From the NCBI GenBank assembly GCA_023374045.1, contig CM041778.1, positions 362,860,831 through 362,924,830 of the forward strand: DNA of 64,000 nt, read 5' to 3'. This stretch comes from Limonium bicolor. Its lineage: Eukaryota; Streptophyta; Magnoliopsida; Caryophyllales; Plumbaginaceae. Positions 47,351 through 58,599 of this stretch are shown piece after piece (positions within the stretch are counted from its first letter, which is position 1; every line of letters begins with the position of its first letter). The notes below the pieces were generated by a model that was given only the letters and a program-made list of their open reading frames with translations, was not told the origin of the DNA and did no database searches. The translations under genes were made by a program, and so were the position numbers.

Positions 47351-47601
47351 CTCTACTCATATCCGTACCAGGCGTGCACACGCCCTTGTCGCGCGACTCT
47401 TCCATCTCCCTCTTTTAATCCCTTATAATGTTTGTGTTTAATTGGTATTTTTCCTACATTTAACACATATAATACATCAGTTAATATAACAACATAATTA
47501 TAGGAAAAACCCTAGATAAGTGCGAAACATTACTAAAAATGCTACAAATTATAAGGTGATTAAACCCTAATAAGTCTATATGTTTTGCACTTATCAGTAA
47601 T

Positions 47602-49391
47602 CTTGTGATTGCTCTTGGGAGTTCTGTCCCGTTTGTCGAGCATTGTGGTGTTCACGTTAGGCAACTGCCTTACTGTGCTTAGGCTGGGTATACTTCCCAG
47701 CTATCACGTATTTGTTGACGTCTTCGAGACATATCCAATGTCTATACTTACTAGTTCGTGCTCCTTGCACTTCTAGTTCTTATTCCTTACTTTCAGATGG
47801 GTTCTCTGAGTTCCTTTATGCTTGATTGTCTGGAGTGTCCAGCTGTTTTGGTTTGAGTTCACTCATGATCCGTAGAACGGAGTTGACTACTTCCCGTGTG
47901 TCGTACACTACATGTATACATACGTGGGGTACCATGTTGATACGTTACCACTTACCCAACTATATGTCAGGCCCGCAAGCTCCTTCAGAGTGCGGTTGTC
48001 CCACATCCCATAATCGGGTACACTCGTAGTGTTCGTCACACGCCTAGGTGAAGTATTCTATTGTCAACTCCCCTTGTATCATTCTTTGATACTCACCGTA
48101 ATTATGTTGGTTCGGTTTTTAAAATCCAAGGTTTTAAAGAAAGGTTGTGGTTTTGAAAGAAAATTTTTGGGTTTTAAAAACAATGGTTCGGTGTTAAAAG
48201 CAGTCTCTAATGGCATAGCCATGTTTGAAATCTTGACCAAGTCCAGCTTTTCACTGACTGGTATGTTCTAAATACAGTGGTCGGGCTGTTAGGCCTTTCC
48301 AAGGTTCCATTCCTTCAGTTTCAGGATTTGTGATCCCATAGTTGCTTCATTGTAGTCACGGTACATTACTATGTACCTGTGGTGTGTTAGAGCTTCTTTA
48401 CGTATCTCTGTCCTTACTGCACTTGCCGTGGCAAGTGCGTGGTACTGGTGGTTTTTGGGTAATCCTATACCAATCTTGGTAGGGTTTTCGCTTGCATTTG
48501 GTAGTCTTGTCGACTCTTCCTTTGATCTTATTGATCTACAATTGGTATACTCGATCCTTTAGGTAGCTTCTTGGTGGTCTAGACATGGCTGTCGTAGATC
48601 TGGGTACTTCTCCAATCTTGGGAGATTCCCACTCTATTTGGTTTAGTGTCGTTCCTTGTGGCTCGTTCCCACACATTTGTGGTGGTCACTGAGCCTTCCT
48701 TGTTTAGGTACTACTCTTGTAGTCCTATTGGATTACATCTCATGGTTGTTCTTGTAGCTGTCTGAGCTATATTGGCCGGGCATTGCAACCTTTTGGCGTT
48801 GTAATTTGGAGTTAATCGTTCCCGACTATGTCCTTAGCCAGCTAGTATACCGTTGGTGGTATTATTCAAGTATTACTATCCTGTAGACCTGTGTCTCGGG
48901 TTCCGTTACTACTCCTTTTCCATTTTGTTGCACGATTAGTGCTTCTTTTCCTGCTACTAGTTGTTTAGCTAGGTTCTGCGACTGCTAAGCATGTCGCCCC
49001 ATGCTGTTGTAAGTTGTAGCCTCCTGGTGGTTGGAGTGCTAATTCCACCACTATTAAGTGCGGGTATTGTGGTTCAACCGGGATCCATCTCCGGGTCTTC
49101 CATTTCTTGGTATCTACTATTTGTCAGTTCTTGTCTACCGTGTGATTGCTTCACAATTGCCAGATCGGGTTTTTCCCGAGTATGAGAGGCTTTTCCTCTC
49201 TCTGGCGTCCTTTCCCAAGTTATACAGTGGGGCATGTGGAGGGCGGGTCTGGTATTGTAGGTTTCCGGTACTCACCGGTAGTTCCTAACTAGCATATCTC
49301 TAATGCTAACACTCAGCCCTTAGCCCTAAACTTCTAATTCCAAACTCGGTATTCCTAAGCTCGGTATTTCCAGTCATCAGAGCGATACTTC
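47602..49391 (-). other. Element C interior, 5' part with leader
   Basis: No intact frame. Near the right end the minus strand shares with element B the leader after the primer-binding site (gaaataccgagcttagga, then cggtgagtaccgg, then ccctccacat). The palindrome GCACTTGCCGTGGCAAGTGC lies at 48419-48438. These links show that B and C derive from related progenitors. Confidence 0.6.
48419..48438. repeat. Conserved palindrome GCACTTGCC-GT-GGCAAGTGC
   Basis: A perfect 9-bp inverted repeat, matching the palindrome of element B at 15023-15042. Its retention in both decayed interiors hints at a constraint, or simply at recent common ancestry. Confidence 0.6.
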
Positions 49392-49403
49392 GCTCTGATA
49401 CCA
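49392..49403 (-). other. Element C primer-binding site (initiator tRNA-Met)
   Basis: The minus strand reads TGGTATCAGAGC, a perfect complement of the initiator tRNA-Met 3' end, five bases inside the LTR boundary. It is followed by the inverted pair agagcgaa ... ttcgctct. Confidence 0.9.
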
Positions 49404-49408
49404 CTTTT

Positions 49409-50139
49409 TGTAACACCCCTACCATTAATACAGTGCCTACCGTCCAATCTCCTTACACATCAGATACTCGCAGCGGATACATACTTACATAATATGGGTG
49501 ATACAATGCCGTTAGTCACCCCCGTGACTAACAAGGCTACTGCTACTACATACAGCATCGGTCTGATGGACCGGAATCCCGAGTGTTACATATCTACCAT
49601 ACATACTCCGTATACTAATAAATGCTACAATCTTCCATTCGATACAATACTACAAGTACAATACAATATATCCACATACCGAGTTCACTAAGATCCTTAT
49701 ACAAGTATAATACCTCTTCCAAGTTCATACGTACTCACTAAGAGACTACTTACTACCCGTTCCTCACAAACTACTTGCTTCTAAATACAAGGGTGTGCCT
49801 CCGGTCTCTTACCTTGACCATATTCGCTTCGGGTACCTGCACACTAAAAACGTTCCCCCTAGGGGGTCAGCTTTCGCTGCGCATGATAACCGCATACCCC
49901 GCGTACTAGTGAGGGTACGCCGACCACTTGGTCGAATACATGCAGTTCATTTTCATACAAACATACATGCATACATGCTCTTACACACAATACAATAATA
50001 CTTACGCAAGGCATACATACATACACTTCATTACATACAAGGAATACAATATAACCATCCAATACATACTTACCTTCTTCCGAATGCACATACTCATTAC
50101 ATACACAGTATACAATACTTGTTAGCTTCATTGGTCCAC
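49409..50139 (-). repeat. Element C 5' LTR, segment 1
   Basis: It matches 36771-37498 nearly base for base, including the reversed hairpin block (49835-49882). It ends at TCCAC (50135-50139), the target of element D. Confidence 0.92.
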
Positions 50140-51633
50140 TGCTAACAGAGAAATTGTTAGGATAAATTATATACAAAAGAACCAAATAAATAAACTAATA
50201 ATAAACTAATCCTACAACTCTACTACGGGTAGCAAAATAAAACCCGGTCGGAGTATAGTGTAAATATATTACGACCGAGAGTATCGTACCCAAGGGACTT
50301 ATAGAAAATTAGTCCTAATCCGGGCAAAAGCCTATTCTATAATAATGAGGGGGGGAAAGTAAATGACACCATAATTAACTAAAACCTATCTAAATGCGAG
50401 GTTTAGGACTAAACCACCCTAAGTAACAACATGATCACGCAATGCAACTTCAAGACACGAACTTAACCAACCAACATGATTGCGCCGGATGTCCTGCCGG
50501 ACATCAGATGCACGGCATATTCAAAGTCTTGAATGTGCCGGACAGGAAGAACCCGGCAGTGCATCCGGCACGTTCATATGGTGAAAACCATTCTCTTGCT
50601 TCGAACATGAAACTCAAAACCCATTAACAAATCGAGCATATATCATGCCACGAAATGAACAAGGAGATGGGGGAAGATGGATTAACTCGCAATCTTTAAT
50701 GCTAACCCTAAATTATAGATGAAAAAATCAAAGACCACTAAGATTTGTCTAACCTATCCTACTCTTGGGAAATTCCTCCTCAAGTAGAATTTGCATAACG
50801 AGAATGAGTGATCAACTAATCCACTTGCACTAAGAACCAGAATCTTAATGAACGCTTGAATTTGTATTGAAATAATCATATTGTTTACATAGAAGGAATT
50901 CATCCCTAGCCAAAGCCTAACAAGGATTTCTACTTTACCATCCACTCAAATAAGGAAGAAAGACATAAGGGATAAGGAGATTGAACATAGCCTTAACCCG
51001 AAAAGTAAATCTTCTCTTCTTCTTGTGGATGGATTCGTAGAAATGCCTTGGACACCAACACTTGGAATGAGGCGGAAATGAAGCGTGGAATGGAGTGGAA
51101 TATAATGTTGGAATGTGCCAAATTGTAGCCTTCCTCGGCCTATTTATAGGCACCAAAATGTCTCTTGCCGGGCGTCGTGCCGGATCACCAATAGCCGACA
51201 CGTGATAAATGCGCCCAACTGTTAACGGTCGAAAACCGTCAATTCCACGTGAAACAGTGCCTATGCCGGGTAGAAGATACCCGGCATCACACCCGGCATC
51301 ATCCTTTTCACCAACGGTCAATAACTACTATCGCTTGGTCAACCGTGGCGTCTCTTCACTTATGCCGGATGGAATATGCCCGGCATTTGGTCCGGCAAGG
51401 CCTCTTTTCTGTTCTGTGCTGATGCCGTGCAGAAACTACCCGGCATGGAGTCCGGCATCAATGAACTTTTGGCTAGAAAATCATTCCTTGCACAGAAAAC
51501 TCATAAAAACATAAATATGTACAAATATTATATTTTAACACATAATAAGCATAAATAACATAAATATAACTTTATTTAGATAAATATAATACTAAATCTA
51601 GTGCATAAAATATGATAAGTTCTGGGCTTATCA
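50140..51633 (-). repeat. Element D 3' LTR (1494 bp)
   Basis: It contains the hairpin CGGTCG ... CGACCG at 50245-50277, tgccgg/ccggca motif groups at 50480-50570 and 51165-51460, and a reverse TATA box at 51141-51150. Its small frames recur in the right LTR as duplicates and cross the motif groups, so they are not counted as genes. Confidence 0.92.
51141..51150 (-). promoter_or_regulatory. TATA box of element D 3' LTR
   Basis: The minus strand reads CCTATAAATA, a near-consensus plant TATA box. The same site in the right (5') LTR is 55139-55148, which would drive the element's transcript leftward. Confidence 0.7.
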
Positions 51634-54119
51634 AGGCCCTACACTTACCTTTTGCTAGTCCTCGAGCAAAACAAGATTAGAAAGGACTAATTACTTATGC
51701 ACAAAACAGATAAACTTTAGAATGAAATGTAGATAATATTTCCAACTATATGACTCTAATTCATAAGTGTCACTTATCTACCTTATTCTATCGAAACATA
51801 CTAATGGGTATAAAACAAGGAATTTCAAAACCGATCAAAAACTTTGGGCTATTTTGCATAAGGGATTTGTAATCTCTCCTTTTTCCGGTTTCCATCATTC
51901 AGCTCTATTTTTCAAGAGTTTCTGAATGTGGCCTAGACTCTCATCAATGGTTTTATGAATCAGCCCTATTTTGCAAGAGTTTCTGAATCAACCATGATTT
52001 TTTTTGCATTGAAGAACGGGGAATTTAGGAGAATAAAAGGAAAAACTCTCTTTTCTTGCTTTATTCTGAGGCATTTTTGCAACCTCAAGGAATATAACGC
52101 TTTTCCTTTGGAAGAAGATTTTTTTCTTTCTTTTTTTCTTTTTCTTCTTCTTTTGCACAAAAACCCTATTTAAGATTTTCACCCAAAAGATTTTTCACAA
52201 TTTGGAAAGAAAAGAATAACACCCATAAGTACATAAAGGAAAGAATTAGGAGAAAGATCATGTACTCATGTTAAACAAAAAGAATCAAAGAGTTAAAAAC
52301 AAGAATCTATAAGTCATTAGAAAGCTTACCTCTTAAGAGAACAAGCATTTATTCATTCCTAATCTTATCTCGATCAAAAACATGCAAAAGTTTAGTAAAA
52401 CATTGATAACCTAAACTATACCATATTATTTATAAACAAACATATATATTTTTTTTAAGGGGGATCCCTACCCTACACTTGGCAGGAACACTGTCCCCAG
52501 TGTTCGAAAGAAAAAGAAAATAAATAAAGAAAGACTGTAACAGATAAAATTAAAAGTAATTAAGAAGAAAATGACTCCCCTGTGGTGCAAGAAGACTAGA
52601 CGCGTGGGGCTGCCCTACACTTAGCCTTTGGCTACTTGGCAGAGTGATCAGAGATATCGATAGAGATATGAACAATCTCGCATACTCCCGTTGATAAATT
52701 TAGCGTTGGAGACGGGAGTTGACCAAGCGGTCATGGTTGAGCAAAAAGTTGCTGCATTTGCAACTGTATCGACTTATGCTCCATGCGAATGGTCGATGTC
52801 TCTGCAAGTTCCGCTTCCTCATATGGTATAAAATGAGGCAATTCGGAGCATTGGGCGTGTGGTCGTGCAATTGTCCACATTCGCCTGTTGAGGAAGAGAG
52901 TTTATTGCCATTCGCCTGCGGTATTTGATTATTGTGTAGGGAGTGCGTTTGTTGGTTTTGTCGTTGCCTTAAGGAACGAACAAATGTCTTCTTTGTCTCC
53001 TAATCGCGGTCAGATGAATCTTCATGAAGATTATGCGATCGGAGATGCATTCACCTTATTTACTTAGGAAGAGCAACACACATATTTATTTAACAATGAA
53101 ATATATAAATATATATATAAATAAATGTTGCGAAACGAAAAGAAAAATAGAATATATTGAATATGCCGGACTTCGTGCTGGGCATGAAGTATCCGACATT
53201 GGACTTCCTCCTTTATGCCGGGTAGCGTGCCGGGTGAATCTTACCCGGCAGTGGACTTCCTCCACTATTGCCGGGTTTATACCAACCGGCATGTTGCCCG
53301 GCGTGACAAAAAAATCGAACAAAACTTAATTAAAAGACATTGAAAGGTAAAGGATAATCAAAAAAATAAATGTAAGAGTAAATAAGGGATTGTAGGGGAT
53401 CATTCCTAACTGTCCCTACTATTTACGATAAAAAAAATACTGAGAGAATTTGAACATGCCGGGTGACATGCCGGAAAAATAGCGTCCGGCATCGGACTTC
53501 CTCCGAAATGCCGGGTATAGAAAACCCGGCACAATACACGGCAAGTTCAAACTTGAAATCTAAATTAAAGAATCATACTATAGGGACTATTAGGAGAGAG
53601 AAAGAACGAATGGGAGTAAGCAAGAACAAATTTAAATTGCCAAGAACTTAATACTGTAAGAAATTTTGAAAAACTTTGAAAATGCCAGACGCAATGCCGG
53701 GTAAAACGTATCCGGCATCAGACTTCCTTCGAGTTTGCCGGGTGAGAGACACCCGGCACTCCGCACGGCACATTCAAGTCTGGCCTAATATAAGAGAGAA
53801 ATAACGAAAGGAGTACCTAATATAAGAGAGAAATAACGAAAGGAGTAGACAAGAATATATTTAAATTTGTAAAACTCAACAGCGCATGAAATTTTGAAAA
53901 CAATTTGAACATGCCGGACATAATGCCGGGCCAATCCTGTCCGGCATAGGACTTCCTCCGGGTTTGCCGGGTGACAGATGCCCGGCACTTTGCACGGCAC
54001 ATTCAAATCTGCAAAACTAAGTGCGAAAATAAATTAAAGAATCAAGGAATCAAAGAATAAAGAATAGGGAATAAAGAATAGGGCGTTTTACTGAATTTAG
54101 GACTTGGACTAATTCCAAG
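51634..54119 (-). other. Element D interior, non-coding
   Basis: The left edge is the purine-tract region on the minus strand. The interior has an A/T-rich part (about 51700-52560) with a long T-rich run near 52120-52155, a middle part around 52570-53050 without features, and the motif array at 53155-54010. Frames of up to 101 codons exist but run through the array and look like chance. A palindrome ggacttgga-ctaat-tccaagtcc lies just before the primer-binding site. Confidence 0.75.
53155..54010. repeat. Four-unit array of ATGCCGGG / CCCGGCAT hairpin motifs in element D
   Basis: Units start near 53155, 53450, 53680 and 53905, about 230-300 bp apart. Each has atgccgg, a short loop, ccggcat-like partner, then gacttcctcc, then tgccgggt, a loop and acccggca, and ends with cacggcacattcaa or similar. 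The loops vary while stems are kept, often by paired changes. The same motif type occurs in the D LTRs. Confidence 0.85.
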
Positions 54120-54137
54120 TCCCCGGCAACGGCGCCA
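54120..54137 (-). other. Element D primer-binding site (tRNA-Asp)
   Basis: The plus strand TCCCCGGCAACGGCGCCA is the 3' end of plant tRNA-Asp including CCA, so the minus strand carries its 18-base complement three bases from the right LTR. This type of primer is known for Athila and Tat elements. The short match is a primer site and not a tRNA gene. Confidence 0.92.
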
Positions 54138-54140
54138 ATT

Positions 54141-55628
54141 TGCTAACAGAGAAATTGTTAGGATAAATTATATACAAAAGAACCAAATAAATAAACTAAT
54201 AATAAACTAATCCTACAACTCTACTACGGGTAGCAAAATAAAACCCGGTCGGAGTATAGTGTAAATATTACGACCGAGAGTATCGTACCCAAGGGACTTA
54301 TAGAAAATTAGTCCTAATCCGGGCAAAAGCCTATTCTATAATAATGAGGGGGGGAAAGTAAATGACACCATAATTAACAAAACCTATCTAAATGCGAGGT
54401 TTAGGACTAAACCACCCTAAGTAACAACATGATCACGCAATGCAACTTCAAGACACGAACTTAACCAACCAACATGATTGCGCCGGATGTCCTGCCGGAC
54501 ATCAGATGCACGGCATATTCAAAGTCTTGAATGTGCCGGACAGGAAGAACCCGGCAGTGCATCCGGCACGTTCATATGGTGAAAACCATTCTCTTGCTTC
54601 GAACAAGAAACTCAAAACCCATTAATAAATCGAGCATATATCATGCCACGAAATGAACAAGGAGATGGGGGAAGATGGATTAACTCGCAATCTTTAATGC
54701 TAACCCTAAATTATAGATGAAAACATCAAAGACCACTAAGATTTGTCTAACCTATCATACTCTTGGGAAATTCCTCCTCAAGTAGAATTTGCATAAAGAG
54801 AATGAGTGATCAACTAATCCACTTGCACTAAGAACCAGAATCTTAATGAACGCTTGAATTTGTATTGAAATAATCATATTGTTTACATAGAAGGAATTCA
54901 TCCCTAGCCAAAGCCTAACAAGGATTTCTACTTCACCATCCACTCAAATAAGGAAGAAAGACATAAGGGATAAGGAGATTGAACATAGCCTCAACCCGAA
55001 AAGTAAATCTTCTCTTCTTCTTGTGGATGGATTCGTAGAAATGCCTTGGACACCAACACTTGGAATGAGGCAGAAATGAAGCGTGGAATGGAGTGGAATA
55101 TAATGTTGGAATGTGCCAAATTGTAGCCTTCCTCGGCCTATTTATAGGCACCAAAATGTCTCTTGCCGGGCGTCGTGCCGGATCACCAATAGCCGGCACA
55201 CGTGATAAATGCGCCCAACTGTTAACGGTCGAAACCGTCAATTCCGCGCGAAACAGTGCCTATGCCGGGTAGAAGATACCCGGCATCACACTCGGCATCA
55301 TCCTTTTCACCAACGGTCAATAACTGCTATCGCTTGGTCAACCGTGGCGTCTCTTCACTTATGCCGGATGGAATATACCCGGTATTTGGTCCGGCAAGGC
55401 CTCTTTTCTGTTCTGTGCTTATGCCGTGCAGAAACTACCGGCTGGAGTCCGGCATCAATGAACTTTTGGCTAGAAAATCATTCCTTGCACAGAAAACTCA
55501 TAAAAACATAAATATGTACAAATATTATATTTAACACATAATAAGCATAAATAACATAAATATAACTTTATTTAGATAAATTAATACTAAATCTAGTGCA
55601 TAAAATATGATAAGTCTGCGGCTTATCA
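54141..55628 (-). repeat. Element D 5' LTR (1488 bp)
   Basis: Duplicate of 50140-51633 with a few substitutions and short deletions (for example near 55437 within a ccggc motif, and tctgcggc for tctgggc near the end). It contains the TATA box at 55139-55148 on the minus strand. Confidence 0.92.
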
Positions 55629-55633
55629 TCCAC

Positions 55634-58599
55634 CCGGGTTAATCGGGTGGAGATTACTCTTTTACTCGTTACTTCATACATACGCATACATACTCATACT
55701 CATACATGCTTACTTACTTACTCTTACTCATGTTAAGTCATTGGGACCTCCGGCCCGGGGACTACTCTGTCCCACCACCGGGATTTACTTGACTCACCAA
55801 TCCGGGATGCTACCCATTTAAGGGATTTGGGCCGTGGACCAGTTTAAGAGTCAGGAATCGGATCCAACCTCTTGTGTCTCCTCATCCTCACGCATGGCCG
55901 AAGCTATATCGGACTTCTACTCATTCCAGTTTACTCACTTAAGTTAGGATTTAGGCAGTTAGGAATTAGCAGAAGTCATTCATGCAAGCCACATACACAA
56001 TTACGATGCTCAATACTCATTTATACAAAATACAATACAATACTTAAGTACAATACAAGATTCGAATACAAGTCATCTTCATTCATATATTTCATGAATT
56101 ATACAAACTATTGTTCAAGACAAATATCAAGAACAATGTAAACAAGCACAAGTAAGTGCAATATAGTCCGATTCATGCATTTATCTTATTTAGGTGATCA
56201 AAAAGCACACAAATCGGGGTAACCAGATTAGGATACAGGGCATGAAGAAATCATACCGTTCACCGCTGTACTTGTATCCCAACGTTCCTCCGGTGTTCAC
56301 AAATCAAATTCCTATGATATACATACAATCGAATGATTAATCTAACTATCATTAACTCAATTCGATTACCCTTACGTTTCCTAACCCATATTTACTAAGT
56401 CTTTACATTCCTTTACTTACATTTTACTTACTTACTTTTAATTACTTAAAAATGGTTCGCTTACATATATATATATGTACATATGTATAGGTGGGTATAC
56501 ATATATACATATATATATATACTAGCTTTAGCTTACAGATTTTTTTTTGTAAGTTATGGGTCGTCCGACCCAGCGTCCGACCCAAGCCCTGGGTCGGACC
56601 ATTCCAGTAGATTACCGTTCTCTGAAATTCTCCCCGTCCGACCAAGCACTATTCCGTCCGACCCATACCCTCTGGGTCGGACCGTTCCAGAAGTCTTCGG
56701 TCCCGTGTCCAAGCTCCGTCCGACGTACTGTCCGACCCAGACTCTGGGTCGGACGAAGTCAGAAACTTCGACCTTGAAACTTTTTTGCCTGTCCGACCCA
56801 CGTCCGATCCACGGCTCTGGGTCGGACCGTTCCAGAAAGATTTATTGCCGTTGCCTAAGCCCCGTCCGACCCACCGTCCGATCCAGACTCTGGGTCGGAC
56901 GGTAGCAGAACCTTGCTACAGCCCTTATTTTCTTTTCCCAATTTCTCTCATTGCTTCCCCAATCTTCCTACACACATCCTAAAATGTTTTAGTACTATTT
57001 AAACACTCTATATCATGCTAATTCATTTCTTAATTCATTACACAAACCCAATACTAAATCCATCAACCAATTTATACAATTTTCTCACTTCCTTTTAACA
57101 CTTACAACAGTTTTTCATTCTCTTATGCTACAGATTTTCAAACTCCATTCTACCATCCATTACTTCCCAACCAATGCCACTATTAGCATCCCAAATACCT
57201 CATCTCACCATGCCAATTCATTTCCAAGCAATTGCACCTTCTATACCCAAGTCCAACATTTACTTTACCAAGTCTTATACTCTAGTTCTTCCTAGTTTCT
57301 CCAAGGCATTCCTTGCACTCTTTGCTACAGATTTTGCATCCTATTATTCCCATACCTCAAATACCATTCCATGGTCCTTAGACATCCCTACAATCCCCAA
57401 TACACACCTTGGTTCTCCCATTCACCAAGTCATTCACAAATGCACCTATTCCTACCAAAATTTTGCCATGATTCCTCTACTTTTCTTACTTGGCCACACA
57501 TACCAATTCTCACCAAATTCATTCCTAATCTAGCCACACCCTTACAAGGGTCCTACCAGAAATCAATACAAATATAAATCCATCCCAATACACCATTACT
57601 CCATCAACATCAATACTAATACTCATACACAACATACTTGGCTCCAAGGCATACAATCCACATACTAATTCACAAATACTCAAACTTCCAAAATGACATT
57701 ACTAATACATTATTTTGGGTTCCTTAATTAGTTCACCCATTCCCATTACTCTAACGCAATCAGAACTTAACATTAGGAAGAAGCTCTTACCTTGAGCCTC
57801 TAATTCCTTCTTTCTTTCTCATTTCTCCTCCTTCTTCCTTCCTTGCCCAAATCGGCCATGTGGGGAATGGAGTTACCCAACTCCATTCCCATCACCCAAT
57901 GAACACAAAACACTACAATTAATATACTAACCCTTAAATTAATGTCAATTCATTGAAGTGTTTGAAATGAAATTTCTAGGGTTTACCTTTGGAGAGTTTT
58001 AAAAGGGGTTTTAGCCCTTGGTTCAAGAAGGTGAATCCACCACCATTGCAAGGTTGATATTATGCTCAAAACAGAGAGAGAAAATGGAGTGTTACAAGGA
58101 GGTAAAATCGGTTATGAAAGGAGATGGTGAAAAAAACATGGGTTTTTCATGTGGATTTTTACCTTGTTGGAAAGAGGAGACTCCAAGCTCCATAATGGTG
58201 TGCTTTTCTCTTCAAATGGGGAAAACCCATGGAGATGAAATTCATCCTTTTCGAATTTTGAAAAGAGGGAATGATAGAGGATGATGAGGGGAGTTCAAAT
58301 ATGTAATTTGTTTTTGATTTGGAGCTTACAAGAGGATGGAGCATGAGGTAGAAGGTGGAGTTGCCATGGGAGCTTCTTGAAGCTCTACAAAATCGCCCAA
58401 CCAGAGGGAGAGAGGAGGGAGAAATCGGTGGAGGGGGGAAGAGGAAAGAGAGAGGTGAGTGAAAATGTGAGAGTGAGGTGAGAGGGAAGGGTAAAGTAGC
58501 TTTTTACTTTACTACTTTTTGCTTTTGGCTCTCTTATTTAATTAGCTAGTTACATGTGTGTGTGAGGGAGTTATTTGTCTGATAAAACCGGCCCCCTTA
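55634..58599 (-). repeat. Element C 5' LTR, segment 2 (cut by element E)
   Basis: It continues the LTR from cacccgggttaatcgggtgg and matches 37494 to about 40440, including the motif array at 56553-56912 and the CT-rich and AG-rich tracts at 57810-57845 and 58400-58495. It ends at ccccctta (58599), where element E starts. The last 0.5 kb or so of this LTR should lie beyond the window. Confidence 0.9.
56553..56912. repeat. Array of GTCCGACCCA / TGGGTCGGAC inverted motifs in element C 5' LTR
   Basis: LTR duplicate of 38413-38765. Differences between the copies include small indels inside motifs (for example gggtcgtccgacccag here against gggtcgtgacccag there), and several motifs are more complete here. 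Confidence 0.9.

Larger units (their letters stand above)
46082..47596 (-). mobile_element. Solo LTR G (Athila-type, 1515 bp)
   Basis: The plus strand starts TGCAGACG and ends GCACTTATCA, flanked by GTAAT on both sides (46077-46081 and 47597-47601). Its right end (cctacatttaacacata, aaattataaggt, gcacttatca) matches the end of the element E LTR, so it is from a related Athila-type family. It carries a hairpin CCGGTCGC ... GCGACCGG at 46173-46208, a reverse TATA box at 46954-46962 and a cluster of gtccgcc/ggcggt motifs at 47175-47350. No interior remains. Confidence 0.9.
50140..55628 (-). mobile_element. Element D: complete non-autonomous Athila-like element, 5.5 kb
   Basis: The LTRs (50140-51633 and 54141-55628) begin TGCTAACAGAG and end GCTTATCA on the plus strand. 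TCCAC flanks the element (50135-50139 and 55629-55633). A primer-binding site for tRNA-Asp at 54120-54137 lies next to the right LTR and a purine-tract region (reverse of aggccctacactta) next to the left, so it reads on the minus strand. tRNA-Asp priming and the purine-tract context (reverse of ttttgctagtcctcgagc) are typical of Athila/Tat elements. The 2.5-kb interior codes for nothing recognisable. The LTRs are about 98 percent alike by eye. It is a small, non-autonomous derivative. Confidence 0.92.
36771..58599 (-). mobile_element. Element C: non-autonomous Ty3/gypsy with 4.2-kb LTRs, minus strand, nested insertions
   Basis: On the minus strand the 5' LTR lies to the right (from 49409 to beyond 58599) and the 3' LTR to the left (36771-40962). 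The LTR ends are TGAAATACCCG and GGTGTTACA. A primer-binding site for initiator tRNA-Met lies at 49392-49403 and a polypurine tract at 40963-40980. The two LTRs match closely wherever both are visible. Without the CACTA element and solo LTR G, the interior is about 5.6 kb and has no intact gene. It is a relative of B by leader, purine tract and a shared palindrome. Element D is inserted in its 5' LTR and element E cuts that LTR at 58599. Confidence 0.9.

Noticed and set aside
47208..47405. Frames across the GTCCGCC cluster (also 59857-60148)
   Set aside because: Arg/Gly-rich translations are produced by the GC-rich motif repeats on both strands; no start context or homology.
54120..54137. Possible tRNA-Asp gene
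   Set aside because: Only the 18 bases at the 3' end including CCA are present; plant tRNA genes do not encode CCA and no cloverleaf precedes it. It is a primer-binding site.
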